NCBI RefSeq assembly: GCF_003144405.1
Contig: NZ_PENW01000008.1
Coordinates: 185,431-249,430, forward strand
Source: Proteus cibi
Lineage (GTDB): Bacteria; Pseudomonadota; Gammaproteobacteria; Enterobacterales; Enterobacteriaceae
Direction of reading: 5' to 3'
DNA: 64,000 bases
Shown: positions 48,505 to 59,536 of the stretch, piece by piece
Numbering within the stretch: the stretch's first letter is position 1
How the letters are laid out: each line of letters starts with the position of its first letter
Made by a program: the position numbers and the translations under genes
The notes under the pieces: model-generated
Told to the model about the DNA's origin: nothing
What the model saw: only the letters and a program-made list of their open reading frames with translations
Databases searched by the model: none

Positions 48505-50289
48505 ATGCGTACTAATTATTGTGGGCAGTTGAATAGCGCCCATGTGGGCCAAAAAGTGACTCTTTGTGGTTGGGTTAACCGTCGCCGTGATTTAGGTGGA
48601 CTTATCTTTATTGATATGCGAGATCGCGAAGGTATTGTTCAAGTCTTCTTTGACCCAGAACAGAAAGAGGCATTTTCTCAGGCTTCAGAACTGCGTAATG
48701 AATTTTGTATTCAAGTCACAGGAACAGTACGCGCTCGTCCTGATAGCCAAGTTAATAAAAATATGGCAACAGGTGAAATTGAGTTAGCGGCAGAATCTCT
48801 GTCTATTTTTAACCGTTCAGAGCCATTACCGTTAGATAGTAATCAAACAAATACTGAAGAGCGTCGTTTAACTTATCGTTATTTAGACCTACGTCGCCCT
48901 GAAATGTCCGAGCGCTTAAAAACGCGTGCTAAAATCACAAGCTTTGTTCGCCGTTTTATGGATGGTGAAGGTTTCCTTGATGTTGAAACACCAATGCTGA
49001 CAAAAGCGACACCAGAAGGTGCGCGTGACTATTTAGTGCCAAGTCGTGTACATAAAGGTAAATTCTACGCATTACCACAATCACCACAGCTTTTTAAACA
49101 GCTGTTAATGATGTCTGGCTTTGATCGTTACTATCAAATCGTAAAATGTTTCCGCGATGAAGATTTACGTGCTGACCGTCAGCCTGAATTTACACAGATC
49201 GATGTTGAAACCTCTTTCATGAGTGCAGATCAAGTGCGCGAAGTGATGGAGCGTATGATCCATGCATTATGGTTAGATATTCTTAATGTCGATTTAGGTG
49301 CGTTCCCTGTAATGACTTTTGCTGAAGCAATGCGTCGTTATGGTTCAGACAAACCCGATTTACGTAACCCAATGGAACTTAAAGACATCGCTGATTTAGT
49401 TAAAGATGTTGAGTTCAGTGTATTTGCGCAGGCTGCCAACGATGAAAGATGCCGTGTTATCGCATTGCGTGTACCGGGTGGTGCATCATTAACCCGTAAG
49501 AATATTGACGAATATACACAGTTTGTTGGTATCTACGGTGCTAAAGGTCTTGCGTGGATGAAAGTCAACGAAAGCGCAAAAGGCATTGAGGGTGTACAAA
49601 GCCCAATCGCTAAATTCCTAACTAACGATGTTGTTAACGCTATTTTAGAAACAACAGGCGCTACAGACGGTGATTTAATCTTCTTTGGTGCGGGTCGTAA
49701 AGGCACAATGAGTGATGCGATGGGGGCTCTACGTCTGAAAGTGGGGCGTGATCTTGAACTGACAGATTTAAATGCATGGAAACCATTGTGGGTCATTGAC
49801 TTCCCAATGTTTGAAGAAGATGAAGAAACGGGTAGTTTAAGTGCGATGCACCATCCATTTACTTCACCCAAAGACTTATCTCCTGCTGAATTGACAGCAC
49901 ATCCAGTAGGTGCTGTGGCAAATGCTTATGATATGGTCATTAATGGTTATGAAGTGGGTGGCGGTTCAGTCCGTATTCACCGTAATGAAATGCAACAAGC
50001 CGTATTTAGCATTTTAGGTATTACACCGAATGAGCAACAAGAGAAATTTGGTTTCTTATTAGATGCACTTAAATTTGGTACTCCACCACATGCAGGTTTA
50101 GCATTTGGTTTAGACCGTTTAGTGATGTTGTTAACCGGTACTGATAACATCCGTGATGTTATTGCTTTCCCTAAAACAACAGCGGCTGCGTGTTTAATGA
50201 CTAATGCGCCAAGCTTTGCTAATGAAGATTCTTTAAAAGAGTTAGCGATTGCAGTGACTCAAAAAGAAGTTAGCGAAGATAAAGAGTAA
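48505..50289 (+). CDS. aspS: Aspartate-tRNA ligase
   Basis: A 594-residue class IIb synthetase of normal bacterial length. An N-terminal OB-fold anticodon domain ([33 protein letters not shown]) is followed by motif 2 ([23 protein letters not shown]), the GAD insertion and motif 3 ([15 protein letters not shown]). It charges tRNA-Asp. AAAGGATATT precedes the ATG; nudB starts immediately after the stop. Confidence 0.98.
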   Translation: MRTNYCGQLNSAHVGQKVTLCGWVNRRRDLGGLIFIDMRDREGIVQVFFDPEQKEAFSQASELRNEFCIQVTGTVRARPDSQVNKNMATGEIELAAESLSIFNRSEPLPLDSNQTNTEERRLTYRYLDLRRPEMSERLKTRAKITSFVRRFMDGEGFLDVETPMLTKATPEGARDYLVPSRVHKGKFYALPQSPQLFKQLLMMSGFDRYYQIVKCFRDEDLRADRQPEFTQIDVETSFMSADQVREVMERMIHALWLDILNVDLGAFPVMTFAEAMRRYGSDKPDLRNPMELKDIADLVKDVEFSVFAQAANDERCRVIALRVPGGASLTRKNIDEYTQFVGIYGAKGLAWMKVNESAKGIEGVQSPIAKFLTNDVVNAILETTGATDGDLIFFGAGRKGTMSDAMGALRLKVGRDLELTDLNAWKPLWVIDFPMFEEDEETGSLSAMHHPFTSPKDLSPAELTAHPVGAVANAYDMVINGYEVGGGSVRIHRNEMQQAVFSILGITPNEQQEKFGFLLDALKFGTPPHAGLAFGLDRLVMLLTGTDNIRDVIAFPKTTAAACLMTNAPSFANEDSLKELAIAVTQKEVSEDKE

Positions 50290-50727
50290 ATGATGAAATA
50301 TAAGCGCCCGATATCCGTTTTAGTTGTTATTTATGCAAAAGAGACCAAACGGGTGCTTATGCTAAAGCGTCGAGATGATCCGGATTTCTGGCAATCTGTA
50401 ACTGGTAGCTTAGAAGAGAATGAAACCCCTTTTCAAACGGCGTTGCGTGAAGTGCAAGAAGAAGTGGGAATTGATATCATAAAAGAAAATCTTGAGCTGG
50501 TGGATTGCCACCGCTCAATTCTTTTTGAAATTTTTGCACATTTTCGGCATCGTTATGCACCAGATGTTACTCATTGTCAGGAACATTGGTTTACGTTAGC
50601 ACTGCCCGCAGAGCGAGATATTGTGCTAACTGAGCATTCGCAATACCAATGGTTAGACGCGTCACTGGCGGCAAAATTAACAAAATCCGCCAGTAATCAG
50701 CAAGCGATTGAAGAATTTGTTATTTAA
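50290..50727 (+). CDS. nudB: Dihydroneopterin triphosphate diphosphatase
   Basis: A 145-residue Nudix hydrolase. The Nudix box runs GSLEENETPFQTALREVQEEVGI (about 38-60), and YKRPISVLVVIYAKETKRVLMLKRRDDPDFWQSVTG matches E. coli NudB. It removes pyrophosphate from dihydroneopterin triphosphate in folate synthesis. It abuts aspS with no gap; the start may be the second of two consecutive ATG codons (50293). It is cotranscribed with aspS and probably yebC. Confidence 0.94.
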   Translation: MMKYKRPISVLVVIYAKETKRVLMLKRRDDPDFWQSVTGSLEENETPFQTALREVQEEVGIDIIKENLELVDCHRSILFEIFAHFRHRYAPDVTHCQEHWFTLALPAERDIVLTEHSQYQWLDASLAAKLTKSASNQQAIEEFVI

Positions 50728-50754
50728 TGATTAGACCACGTTTGGAGATATTTC

Positions 50755-51510
50755 ATGGCAGGTCATAGTAAATGGGCCAATACAAAACACCGTAAAGCAG
50801 CGCAAGATGCGAAACGCGGTAAAATTTTCACTAAAATCATCCGTGAATTAGTTACAGCAGCACGTTTAGGTGGTGGTGATCCTGCAACTAACCCGCGTTT
50901 ACGTGCGGCAGTTGATAAAGCATTATCGAACAACATGACTCGTGACACCTTAAATCGTGCAATTGCACGCGGTGTGGGTAATGATGAAAACGATAATATG
51001 GAAACCATCATTTATGAAGGCTACGGCCCAGCAGGTACTGCTGTGATGGTTGAATGCTTAAGTGATAATCGTAACCGTACTGTTTCCGATGTTCGCCATG
51101 CATTTACCAAAACAGGTGGTAACTTAGGAACAGATGGTTCTGTATCTTATCTGTTTACCAAAAAAGGGGTCATTTCATACGCACCAGGTGTTGATGAAGA
51201 TGCCGTTATGGAAGCTGCGTTGGAAGCAGGTGCTGATGACGTTGAAACTTTTGATGATGGCGCTATTGATGTTTACACGACACCAGAATCTTTTGGTGAA
51301 GTAAAAGATGCGATGGATGCAGCAGGTTTTGTGGCTGAATCAGCAGAAGTTTCAATGATCCCATCGACTAAAGCAGAATTAGATATTGAAACTGCACCAA
51401 AATTAATGCGTCTTATTGATATGTTAGAAGACAGTGATGACGTACAAGAAGTGTATCACAACGGTGATATCTCAGATGAAGTTGCAAAACAACTGGAAGA
51501 TATCCTGTAA
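50755..51510 (+). CDS. yebC: YebC/PmpR-family protein
   Basis: A 251-residue protein. The N-terminus [57 protein letters not shown] and [13 protein letters not shown] are the TACO1/YebC signatures. Family members have been called transcription regulators, and more recent work points to a role in translation of difficult proline-rich stretches. It sits in the conserved nudB-yebC-ruvC cluster. Confidence 0.96.
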   Translation: MAGHSKWANTKHRKAAQDAKRGKIFTKIIRELVTAARLGGGDPATNPRLRAAVDKALSNNMTRDTLNRAIARGVGNDENDNMETIIYEGYGPAGTAVMVECLSDNRNRTVSDVRHAFTKTGGNLGTDGSVSYLFTKKGVISYAPGVDEDAVMEAALEAGADDVETFDDGAIDVYTTPESFGEVKDAMDAAGFVAESAEVSMIPSTKAELDIETAPKLMRLIDMLEDSDDVQEVYHNGDISDEVAKQLEDIL

Positions 51511-51634
51511 TCGTTTTTGCAATTATCGAAAATAACGGTGTTTAACGCTGTTATTAAAAGTGCGAAGAGAAGAGCAGAGCAGATTTTTTTGCTCTTTTCT
51601 CTCGCCATCGACCATATCGGCAACAGGAATTGAT

Positions 51635-52156
51635 ATGGCTATCATTCTAGGTATAGACCCTGGTTCGCGTGTTACCGGCTATGGTGTCATTCGACAGCAA
51701 GGGCGACAACTTATCTATTTGGGAAGCGGTTGTATTCGCACACAAGTTCCCGACCTTCCTAATCGACTTAAACGTATTTATGCAGGTGTTAGCGAAATCA
51801 TTACTCAATTTTCGCCGGATGTGTTTGCGGTTGAGCAAGTATTTATGGCTAAAAATGCGGATTCGGCACTTAAACTTGGGCAAGCGCGTGGTGTAGCAAT
51901 ACTTGCCGCAGTGAATAACGATCTTCCTGTTTTTGAATATGCCGCACGCCAAGTCAAACAGACCGTTGTGGGTACTGGCGCCGCTGAAAAAAGCCAAGTA
52001 CAGCATATGGTGCGTTCAATATTAAAATTATCCGCAGCACCACAATCGGATGCTGCCGATGCATTGGCGATTGCGATTACACATTGCCACTTTAACCAAA
52101 ATTTATTACGTGTAGGTGATCCACGTCTGGTTTTAACGCGAGGTCGGTTAAGATAA
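51635..52156 (+). CDS. ruvC: Holliday junction endonuclease RuvC
   Basis: A 173-residue protein. [19 protein letters not shown] carries the first catalytic aspartate (Asp8). [26 protein letters not shown] holds the acidic Glu and the basic loop, and [17 protein letters not shown] gives the C-terminal acidic pair. It resolves Holliday junctions. The ATG at 51635 has AGGAATTG upstream; a longer frame from 51560 runs through non-conserved sequence. Confidence 0.97.
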   Translation: MAIILGIDPGSRVTGYGVIRQQGRQLIYLGSGCIRTQVPDLPNRLKRIYAGVSEIITQFSPDVFAVEQVFMAKNADSALKLGQARGVAILAAVNNDLPVFEYAARQVKQTVVGTGAAEKSQVQHMVRSILKLSAAPQSDAADALAIAITHCHFNQNLLRVGDPRLVLTRGRLR

Positions 52157-52190
52157 GTGGTTATCTTGGTAAATGTCTTTGGTTTTTCAC

Positions 52191-52218
52191 AAGCTGGATA
52201 TACGTCCAGCTTTTTTTA
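52191..52218 (+). terminator. Terminator between ruvC and ruvA
   Basis: AAGCTGGA pairs with TCCAGCTT (loop TATACG), followed by TTTTT. ruvA is therefore probably transcribed at least partly from its own promoter. Confidence 0.85.
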
Positions 52219-52259
52219 TGTTATAAACTTGGCGTAATTATATTTGCGGAGGCGTTAGG

Positions 52260-52880
52260 GTGATAGGTCGTATCAGAGGAATTATTCTTGAAAAACAGCC
52301 ACCGGTGGTGCTGATCGAGGCAGGTAATGGTGTAGGTTATGAAATCAATATGCCAATGACCTGTTTTTATGAATTGCCTGATATTGGTCACGAAGCCATT
52401 ATCTATACGCAATTTATCGTACGCGAAGATGCACAATTACTTTACGGTTTTAACCAAAAACAAGAACGCGCACTTTTTCGTGAATTAATTAAAGTGAATG
52501 GTGTGGGACCTAAACTCGCCTTAGCTATTCTGTCTGGCATGTCTGCTCGTCAATTTGTCACCGCCATTGAAAATGAATCTATCTCTTCACTAGTGAAATT
52601 ACCAGGTGTAGGTAAGAAAACCGCTGAGCGTTTAGTTGTCGAAATGAAAGATCGCTTTAAAGGTCTTAATGGTGATTTATTCGAAAATAGTGATATTGAG
52701 TTACCAGAAAGCACTTCACCTAAAGCGCCAAAAGCGGCTGATATTGAAGCTGAAGCCTCTGCTGCATTAATTGCATTAGGCTATAAACCACAAGAAGCTG
52801 CAAAAATGATCAGTAAAGTGGCAAAACTGGGTACAGATAGCGAGACGCTTATCAAAGAAGCGTTGCGTGCGGCTATTTAG
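52260..52880 (+). CDS. ruvA: Holliday junction branch migration protein RuvA
   Basis: A 206-residue protein starting at GTG ([29 protein letters not shown]). It has an OB fold, then two helix-hairpin-helix motifs ([16 protein letters not shown] and [23 protein letters not shown]), and a C-terminal domain III that contacts RuvB. GGAGGCG-type ribosome site upstream. ruvB follows after 12 bp. Confidence 0.97.
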   Translation: MIGRIRGIILEKQPPVVLIEAGNGVGYEINMPMTCFYELPDIGHEAIIYTQFIVREDAQLLYGFNQKQERALFRELIKVNGVGPKLALAILSGMSARQFVTAIENESISSLVKLPGVGKKTAERLVVEMKDRFKGLNGDLFENSDIELPESTSPKAPKAADIEAEASAALIALGYKPQEAAKMISKVAKLGTDSETLIKEALRAAI

Positions 52881-52892
52881 GAGTAACACATT

Positions 52893-53903
52893 GTGATTGA
52901 AGCAGATCGCCTGATTTCAGCAGAAATTCAACAACCTGAAGAAGAAATTATTGATAGGGCTATTCGCCCTAAATCTCTTGCCGAATATGTTGGACAACCA
53001 CAAGTTCGAGAACAAATGGAGATTTTTATTCAGGCGGCTAAATTGCGTCATGATGCACTCGATCATTTGCTTATCTTTGGACCTCCGGGATTAGGTAAAA
53101 CCACATTGGCAAATATCATTGCTAATGAAATGGGAGTTAATTTACGGACAACATCAGGTCCTGTACTTGAAAAAGCGGGTGATCTCGCCGCGATGCTAAC
53201 TAATCTTGAGCCTCATGACGTATTATTTATTGATGAGATCCATCGTCTTTCACCCGTTGTTGAAGAAATTCTTTACCCAGCAATGGAAGATTATCAACTT
53301 GATATCATGATTGGTGAAGGACCAGCGGCGCGTTCAATTAAAATTGATCTACCTCCATTTACCTTAGTGGGAGCAACTACCAGAGCAGGCTCTTTAACCT
53401 CTCCATTGCGTGACCGTTTTGGTATTGTTCAACGCCTTGAATTTTATAATGTTGACGATCTTCAACACATTGTTTCTCGTAGTGCCAGTTTTATGGGATT
53501 AGAGATGACAGATGAAGGTGCTCGTCAAATTGCTATGCGTTCACGAGGCACACCGCGTATTACTAACCGATTATTGCGTCGCGTGAGAGACTTTGCCCAA
53601 GTAAAGGGTAATGGTGCCATTGATGAAGAGATTGCTTCTAAAGCGCTTGATATGCTGAATGTGGATGCGGCTGGTTTTGATTATTTAGATCGTAAACTTC
53701 TTTTCGCCATCATTGATAAATTTATGGGGGGGCCTGTTGGACTTGATAACCTTGCCGCCGCAATTGGTGAAGAGCGAGAAACGATTGAAGATGTATTAGA
53801 GCCTTACTTAATACAGCAAGGTTTTATACAGCGCACACCACGAGGTCGTGTTGCCACTCATCATGCTTATCGTCATTTTAATCGTATTGTCGAAGAGCCT
53901 TAG
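52893..53903 (+). CDS. ruvB: Holliday junction branch migration ATPase RuvB
   Basis: A 336-residue AAA+ motor. It has Walker [12 protein letters not shown] (about 62-72), Walker B FIDEIHRL, sensor 1 [17 protein letters not shown], and a C-terminal winged helix ending in [16 protein letters not shown]. It starts with GTG after GGAG. It drives branch migration with RuvA. Confidence 0.98.
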   Translation: MIEADRLISAEIQQPEEEIIDRAIRPKSLAEYVGQPQVREQMEIFIQAAKLRHDALDHLLIFGPPGLGKTTLANIIANEMGVNLRTTSGPVLEKAGDLAAMLTNLEPHDVLFIDEIHRLSPVVEEILYPAMEDYQLDIMIGEGPAARSIKIDLPPFTLVGATTRAGSLTSPLRDRFGIVQRLEFYNVDDLQHIVSRSASFMGLEMTDEGARQIAMRSRGTPRITNRLLRRVRDFAQVKGNGAIDEEIASKALDMLNVDAAGFDYLDRKLLFAIIDKFMGGPVGLDNLAAAIGEERETIEDVLEPYLIQQGFIQRTPRGRVATHHAYRHFNRIVEEP

Positions 53904-53936
53904 CATTGATATCAGTACGGAATTAAAGGTAATCAA

Positions 53937-54401
53937 ATGATAGAACTGACGCGAGGCAATCTTTTACATGCAAACACTGAAGCAATTGTAAATGCTGTCA
54001 ATTGTGTGGGGGTAATGGGGCGAGGTATTGCTTTACAGTTTAAAAAAGCATGGCCTGATAATTTCAACGCTTATGCTTTAGCGTGCAAAAATAAAGCGCT
54101 GACACCTGGTGTGATGTTTATTTATGAAATACCAAAAGCGACGAATCCTCGTTTTATTGTCAATTTTCCAACAAAACGACATTGGCGAAATGCAAGTTGC
54201 ATTGAAGATATTGAAGCGGGATTAATTACACTGGTTGATGAAATTAAACAGCGCAAGATTAAATCTATTGCTATTCCACCTTTAGGGGCAGGGTTAGGCG
54301 GCTTAGAATGGCCTGTGGTGTATGAAAAAATTAAAAGCGCAATGGAACCCTTAACAGATGTCCATGTGCTAATTTATGCTCCCATCGACGAAATAGAATG
54401 A
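53937..54401 (+). CDS. DarG-type macrodomain protein (predicted ADP-ribosyl hydrolase)
   Basis: A 154-residue stand-alone macrodomain. IVNAVNCVGVMGRGIALQFKKAWPDNF, FIVNFPTKRHWRNASCIEDIEAGL and IAIPPLGAGLGGLEWPVV match the DarG/TARG1 branch, which removes ADP-ribose from DNA bases or acidic residues. The family DarG antitoxin also has a C-terminal domain binding the DarT toxin; here only the macrodomain is present, and no darT is nearby. It stands 33 bp after ruvB and may be expressed with it, which would fit a link to DNA repair (inference). A terminator follows. Confidence 0.9.
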   Translation: MIELTRGNLLHANTEAIVNAVNCVGVMGRGIALQFKKAWPDNFNAYALACKNKALTPGVMFIYEIPKATNPRFIVNFPTKRHWRNASCIEDIEAGLITLVDEIKQRKIKSIAIPPLGAGLGGLEWPVVYEKIKSAMEPLTDVHVLIYAPIDEIE

Positions 54402-54452
54402 AGTAAAAAGCAGAAATAGCAATTTTCAGATATTCAATTGAAATTTGGCAAA

Positions 54453-54489
54453 AATAAACCCCAATAGCACTCTGTTATTGGGGTTTATT
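54453..54489. terminator. Bidirectional terminator between the macrodomain gene and znuB
   Basis: AATAAACCCCAATA pairs with TATTGGGGTTTATT (loop about GCACTCTGT), flanked by T- and A-rich sequence for both convergent genes. Confidence 0.85.
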
Positions 54490-54515
54490 GTTATTTATCT
54501 AACGAGCTAGGAATA

Positions 54516-55301
54516 TTACTGTTTAGTCGGTGCTAATAAACTCAAGATAAATAGACAACTCGCGGCTAAAACCACAGAAGGGCCAGCGGGGGTGTCATAG
54601 AAAGCAGAGAAAGTTAAACCGCCTGTAATTGCCAACATACCAACAGCGATTGCAATCAGAGCCATTTGCTCAGGAGAACGAGCAAAACGGCGAGCTGTTG
54701 CCGCAGGGATGATGAGTAAAGAGGTAATGATCAGCGCGCCAACAAACTTCATCGCTAAACCAATAGTTAATGCGGTGATCATCATTAACTTTAAGCGTTC
54801 TCGCTGAATATTCACACCATCAACAAATGCCATATCTTGATTAATTGTCATTGAAAGTAGTGGGCGCCATGAGCGAATAATCACAAATAAAACAATCACA
54901 ACACCAATAAAAATACTGATAACGTCTTGATAGTTGACAGACAGCAAATCACCAAACAGATAAGCCATTAAATCAACACGCACATTTGACATTAAACTTA
55001 CTACCACAAGCCCTAAAGAAAGCGCACTGTGTGCCATGATCCCTAAAAGAGTATCAACAGAAAGTTGAGGTTTTAATTCTAACCAGACTAATAAAATAGC
55101 GAGCAGAAGTGTGACAGCAATCACCGCATAAAAAGGCTCAATGTTAAATAGCAAGCCAAAAGCAACCCCCAGTAGTGAGGCGTGTGCTAGGGTATCACCA
55201 AAATAAGACATCCGGCGCCAAACGACAAAAGAGCCCAAAGGGCCCGCCGCCATTGCTAAGAGCATACCGGCAATCCAACCCGGTAACAGCAACTCAATCA
55301 T
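54516..55301 (-). CDS. znuB: Zinc ABC transporter permease ZnuB
   Basis: A 261-residue polytopic permease. [45 protein letters not shown] matches ZnuB, as does the coupling region near [17 protein letters not shown]. It imports Zn2+ with ZnuA and ZnuC. The start at 55301 overlaps the znuC stop by 8 bp; the longer frame would add 45 residues read out of znuC. Confidence 0.96.
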   Translation of the reverse strand: MIELLLPGWIAGMLLAMAAGPLGSFVVWRRMSYFGDTLAHASLLGVAFGLLFNIEPFYAVIAVTLLLAILLVWLELKPQLSVDTLLGIMAHSALSLGLVVVSLMSNVRVDLMAYLFGDLLSVNYQDVISIFIGVVIVLFVIIRSWRPLLSMTINQDMAFVDGVNIQRERLKLMMITALTIGLAMKFVGALIITSLLIIPAATARRFARSPEQMALIAIAVGMLAITGGLTFSAFYDTPAGPSVVLAASCLFILSLLAPTKQ

Positions 55302-56019
55302 GACGACACTCCTTACTATGCTGGTGATGATGACGATAAATACCAAGTTGCTCAGCACCACGACTTCCAAACATGGCAATAAATTCAGGGTGCGAAGAAA
55401 CAACATCAGGTGTGCCCGAACAGCAAATATGACCATTTAAACAGAGGACTTCGTCTGTTTTTGCCATCACAAGATGAAGATCATGAGAAACCATCAAGAT
55501 GGCACAACCTAATTCATGACGAAGCTGATTAATTAAATCATACAGAGCTAATTGACCATTAACATCAACACCTTGGGTGGGTTCATCTAAAACTAAAAGT
55601 TGGGGCTGATTAAGCAATGCTCTTGCTAACAATACACGTTGAGACTCACCACCAGAAAGTTTCTGCATAGGCTGATCGATTAATTTAGCCGCATTAACTC
55701 GTTCTAAAGCAGGGAGAATATCTCTATCATGAACTCCTGGTTTTAGTGTCATAAACCGTTTAACGGTAAGTGGCATAGTGGGATCGAGATAAAGTTTTTG
55801 TGGCACATAGCCCACTCGTAGCGCGTTTTGTCGCTCAACTTTTCCTGAGGTTGGGTTCAATAAACCAAGAACTAAACGGATAACGGTAGATTTACCGGCA
55901 CCATTAGGGCCAAGTAAAGTAAGAATACGGCCTGCTTTTAGATCAAAAGAGATATTTTTTAAAATTTCCTTTTCACCAAAAGAAACACAAACCGATTTTA
56001 AACAAATCAAGTCAGACAT
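55294..56019 (-). CDS. znuC: Zinc ABC transporter ATP-binding protein ZnuC
   Basis: A 241-residue ATPase. It has Walker [10 protein letters not shown] (about 37-45), signature [15 protein letters not shown] and Walker [13 protein letters not shown], with a histidine-rich C-terminus ([14 protein letters not shown]) typical of ZnuC. It is divergent from znuA over 74 bp containing a Zur operator, and is coupled to znuB. Confidence 0.97.
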   Translation of the reverse strand: MSDLICLKSVCVSFGEKEILKNISFDLKAGRILTLLGPNGAGKSTVIRLVLGLLNPTSGKVERQNALRVGYVPQKLYLDPTMPLTVKRFMTLKPGVHDRDILPALERVNAAKLIDQPMQKLSGGESQRVLLARALLNQPQLLVLDEPTQGVDVNGQLALYDLINQLRHELGCAILMVSHDLHLVMAKTDEVLCLNGHICCSGTPDVVSSHPEFIAMFGSRGAEQLGIYRHHHQHSKECRHD

Positions 56020-56043
56020 AAAATTAGCACTTGCAGAATCATT

Positions 56044-56066
56044 GAAACGTTATAATATAACATTTC
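56044..56066. promoter_or_regulatory. Zur operator (znuCB / znuA)
   Basis: A 23-bp near-perfect palindrome centred on the AT of TTATAATATAA, with arms GAAACGTTATA and TATAACATTTC (one mismatch). It fits the enterobacterial Zur consensus GAAATGTTATANTATAACATTTC. Zn-loaded Zur would repress both divergent transcripts. Confidence 0.92.
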
Positions 56067-56093
56067 CAATGATGATTCACGAGAATTCTTCCT

Positions 56094-57038
56094 ATGTTAC
56101 ATAAAAACAACAAATTTGCGCATCGTTTTTTATTGAAATCATTTTTAGCGACAGCGATGATAAGCTCATTCAGTGCTTCAGTGCAGGCTGATGTCGTCGT
56201 TTCCGTTAGACCATTAGGATTTATTGCTGCAGCTATCGCTGATGGAGTAACACCAACGGAGGTTTTATTACCCGATGGAGCCTCTCCACACGATTATGCA
56301 TTAAAACCCTCTGATTTGAAAAAAATCACCTCCGCAGACCTGATGGTATGGGTAGGGCCTGATATGGAAGTGTTTTTAGATAAGCCATTAAACAGACTTA
56401 CTGACAATCATAAGTTGGCTTTAGCGGAAACTGACGAGATAAAGTCACTTTTATTGAAAGATGATGATGACAATGTGCATAAACATGAGGAAAATCACGA
56501 ACATCATTCTCACGGTGATTATAATATGCACATCTGGTTATCACCAGAGATTGCGTTGTCGTCTGCAAAACAGATCCACGAAAGGTTAATAACACTCTAT
56601 CCAGATAAAAAAGAACTTCTGGACGTAAACCTAGGTAAATTCAGCGAACAACTCAAGCAAACTGATAAGAATCTTGTTAATATTCTGTCGCCTGTGAGAA
56701 ATAAGGGTTATTTTGTCTTTCATGATGCTTATGGCTACTTCGAAAAACATTATAATTTAAAGCCGTTAGGTCATTTTACGATCAACCCTGAAATACAGCC
56801 GGGCGCGCAGAAATTACATCAAATACGAACACAATTGGTTGAGCAAAAAGCAACCTGCATTTTTGCTGAGCCACAATTTAGGCCGACAGTAATAGAAACA
56901 GTGGCGAAAGGCACTGGGGTTAAAATGGGTGTATTAGACCCCCTAGGAAGTGGGATTGCTCTGACTCAAGAGAGTTATACAAAATTCCTTAGCCAACTAG
57001 CTAACCAATATGCGAGCTGCCTGAATGAAACACAATAA
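56094..57038 (+). CDS. znuA: Periplasmic zinc-binding protein ZnuA
   Basis: A 314-residue cluster A-I binding protein. A signal peptide ([16 protein letters not shown]) is followed by the metal ligand [18 protein letters not shown], then a histidine-rich acidic loop ([20 protein letters not shown]), which is the ZnuA zinc-handling insert, and further ligands [13 protein letters not shown] and PLGSGIAL. It delivers Zn2+ to ZnuBC. It is repressed by Zur and followed after 12 bp by mepM. Confidence 0.97.
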   Translation: MLHKNNKFAHRFLLKSFLATAMISSFSASVQADVVVSVRPLGFIAAAIADGVTPTEVLLPDGASPHDYALKPSDLKKITSADLMVWVGPDMEVFLDKPLNRLTDNHKLALAETDEIKSLLLKDDDDNVHKHEENHEHHSHGDYNMHIWLSPEIALSSAKQIHERLITLYPDKKELLDVNLGKFSEQLKQTDKNLVNILSPVRNKGYFVFHDAYGYFEKHYNLKPLGHFTINPEIQPGAQKLHQIRTQLVEQKATCIFAEPQFRPTVIETVAKGTGVKMGVLDPLGSGIALTQESYTKFLSQLANQYASCLNETQ

Positions 57039-57050
57039 GGAATTAATAAC

Positions 57051-58376
57051 GTGCAGCAGAAGAAATCCATTGCACAGGTATATTTAAGTTTACCACTCCC
57101 ACATAAGATCATGCTCGGTTCGTTAACTGCTGCAACACTGGCCGTCGCAATTTGGCGACCAGTGGTTCTTCAAAATGAGCAAAACCGAGAAGTTCCTGTC
57201 AGCATTCAAATGCCTTCAGCCGTACAAAGTGAAAATACAGATGACATTATCACTGACAGTAGTGATCAACTTACTGATGAAGGCTTAGTCGGTGCAGAAG
57301 ATGGCTCTGATACGAGCACTGCGGTTGCACAAGTTCCTCATACTTATATTGTCTCTAGTGGTGATTCACTAAGTTCAATACTGACTCAGTTTGGTATTGA
57401 TTCTGCTGATATCGCAACTATCTCTAATCAAAATAAAGATCTTAGAAACCTTAAAATCGGGCAGCCTATTAGTTGGGAGCTTGATGATAATGGCTTGCTA
57501 AAAGAGTTAAGCTGGGGCGTTTCGCGTCGTGAAACACGTGTTTATACCCGTACAGAAACGGGCTTTAAAGAGACAAAAGAATTTCAAAAAGGTGAGTGGA
57601 AAAACAGTGTTACCACTGGCGTTATTCGCGGCAGTTTCTCCGTTAGTGCAACGAATGCCGGTTTAACAAATTCAGAAGCGCGTGCAGTGACTAAAGCATT
57701 GCAATGGCAAGTCGATTTTAAAAAACTACAAAGTGGCGATCAATTTGCGGCACTCTTTTCTCGCGAAGTGCTTGATGGCCGTACAGAGCAAAGTGAACTT
57801 ATTGGTGTGCGTTTACGCAGCGCAGGTAAAGACTACTATGCTTTCCTTGCTGAAGACGGTCGTTTTTATGATAGCCAAGCGGGGGGATTAGAACGTGGAT
57901 TTATGCGATTCCCAACAGTGAAACAGTTTAGAGTATCCTCTCAATTTAACCCTCGCCGTATTAACCCTGTTACAGGTCGTTTAGCTGCCCATAAAGGTGT
58001 TGACTTTGCTATGCCTGTAGGTACGCCTGTATTAGCAACAGGGGATGGTGAAGTGATCGTTGCCAAATACAGTGGTGCGGCAGGCAACTTTATCGCTATT
58101 CGTCATGGTAGCCAATATACAACACGTTATATGCACTTACGTCAGCTACTTGTAAAACCGGGACAACGTGTTAAGCGTGGAGATAGAATTGCGTTATCAG
58201 GGAATACTGGACGTTCTACTGGGCCTCATTTGCATTATGAGCTGTGGATCAACCAACAAGCAGTCAATCCACTAACGGCAACATTGCCTCGAGCTGACGG
58301 TTTAACAGGTAAAGATAAACAAGAATATCTTGCCAAAGTAAAAGAGATCAAACCTCAATTAGTGCTAGCCGATTGA
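57051..58376 (+). CDS. mepM: Murein DD-endopeptidase MepM
   Basis: A 441-residue protein starting at GTG. One N-terminal transmembrane segment (about 15-38) is followed by a LysM domain (YIVSSGDSLSSILTQFGID) and a C-terminal M23 peptidase with HKGVDFAMPVGTPVLATGDGEVI and the zinc site HLHYEL, plus RYMHLRQL. It cuts D-Ala-mDAP crosslinks to allow insertion of new peptidoglycan. It sits between znuA and lpxM, as in E. coli, and probably shares the Zur-regulated transcript with znuA. Confidence 0.96.
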   Translation: MQQKKSIAQVYLSLPLPHKIMLGSLTAATLAVAIWRPVVLQNEQNREVPVSIQMPSAVQSENTDDIITDSSDQLTDEGLVGAEDGSDTSTAVAQVPHTYIVSSGDSLSSILTQFGIDSADIATISNQNKDLRNLKIGQPISWELDDNGLLKELSWGVSRRETRVYTRTETGFKETKEFQKGEWKNSVTTGVIRGSFSVSATNAGLTNSEARAVTKALQWQVDFKKLQSGDQFAALFSREVLDGRTEQSELIGVRLRSAGKDYYAFLAEDGRFYDSQAGGLERGFMRFPTVKQFRVSSQFNPRRINPVTGRLAAHKGVDFAMPVGTPVLATGDGEVIVAKYSGAAGNFIAIRHGSQYTTRYMHLRQLLVKPGQRVKRGDRIALSGNTGRSTGPHLHYELWINQQAVNPLTATLPRADGLTGKDKQEYLAKVKEIKPQLVLAD

Positions 58377-58403
58377 CAATAAACACGATTTTAAAGACAT
58401 AAA

Positions 58404-58430
58404 AGCGGATGATTGATATCATCCGTTTTT
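58404..58430 (+). terminator. Terminator of mepM
   Basis: CGGATGAT pairs with ATCATCCG (loop TGAT), followed by TTTTTG. Confidence 0.85.
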
Positions 58431-58481
58431 GTTTTAATGTTTTTTACGCCTATTTGGGGTATCAGTTCAGAGAGTTATCTG

Positions 58482-59456
58482 ATGAATAAAGAAAAAGATA
58501 CAGATAGCAAAGCGGGTTATGTACCCACTTTTCACCGTGCATATTTGCATCCTCGTCATTGGGGAACATGGTTAGGTGCAGGTGTATTAAGTGCATTAGC
58601 TTATATGCCAGTAAAATGGCGTGATCCATTTCTTGCTTCTATTGGTCGTTTTGTTGGACGTAAAGCGAAAAGCGCAAGACGTCGTGCAGATATCAACTTG
58701 AGATACTGTTTTCCAACATGGAATAAAACGCAACGTGAAAATGTACTCGACAGTATGTTTGAAACTGCGCCTCAATCCTTTGTGATGTTAGCAGAGCTTT
58801 GTTTAAGAGGTCCTGATCGTATATTAAAACGGACCTCTTGGCAGGGATTAGACATTATTGAGCGTTTTAAAGAGCAAGGTCGTAATGTTATTTTTATGGT
58901 ACCTCATGGCTGGGCAGTTGATATCCCAGCAATGCTATTAGCATCAACAGGTCAGAAAATGGCAGCGATGTTTCATCACCAAAAAGATCCTGTTGCTGAT
59001 TATTTATGGAATAAAGCACGTCATCATTTTGATGGTCGATTACATTCACGCGAAGCAGGTATTAAGCCTTTTATTGCTTCTGTGCGACAAGGTTACTGGG
59101 GTTATTATCTGCCAGATCAAGATCATGGTGCCGAGCATAGCCAATTTGTGGATTTTTTCGGTACCTATAAAGCGACATTACCTGCGATTGGGCGGTTAAT
59201 GAAAGTGTGCCGAGCCGCTATCGTACCGTTGTTTCCCGTGTATTGTCATAAAACACATCAGCTGAATATTATTGTTCGTGAACCAATGGATGATATTGCA
59301 GATAAAGATGATGCATACATTGCACGCAGAATGAATGAAGAGTTAGAAGCACTCGTGACACCAACACCAGAGCAATATACGTGGATCTTAAAATTATTAA
59401 AGACACGTAAAGAGGGTGAAATAGAGCCTTATGCTCGTGAGAATATTTTAGACTAG
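58482..59456 (+). CDS. lpxM: Lauroyl-Kdo2-lipid IVA myristoyltransferase
   Basis: A 324-residue acyltransferase. It has HRAYLHPRHWGTWLGAGVLSALAYMPVKWRDPF, the HX4D catalytic motif in VPHGWAVDIPA (His and Asp), and DQDHGAEHSQFVDFFG. It adds the secondary myristate to lipid A. The start at 58482 (MNKEKD) is chosen because the longer frame passes through the terminator hairpin. The order mepM-lpxM-pykA is as in E. coli. Confidence 0.96.
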   Translation: MNKEKDTDSKAGYVPTFHRAYLHPRHWGTWLGAGVLSALAYMPVKWRDPFLASIGRFVGRKAKSARRRADINLRYCFPTWNKTQRENVLDSMFETAPQSFVMLAELCLRGPDRILKRTSWQGLDIIERFKEQGRNVIFMVPHGWAVDIPAMLLASTGQKMAAMFHHQKDPVADYLWNKARHHFDGRLHSREAGIKPFIASVRQGYWGYYLPDQDHGAEHSQFVDFFGTYKATLPAIGRLMKVCRAAIVPLFPVYCHKTHQLNIIVREPMDDIADKDDAYIARRMNEELEALVTPTPEQYTWILKLLKTRKEGEIEPYARENILD

Positions 59457-59483
59457 TTCTTGCACGAAAAATAAGTAAATAAA

Positions 59484-59513
59484 AAACGGGCACTTTATTA
59501 AGTGCCCGTTTTG
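59484..59513. terminator. Bidirectional terminator between lpxM and pykA
   Basis: AAACGGGCACTT pairs with AAGTGCCCGTTT (loop TATT), with A/T-runs on each side for both convergent genes. Confidence 0.88.
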
Positions 59514-59536
59514 TTATTAATATTTAGAACGCTGTA

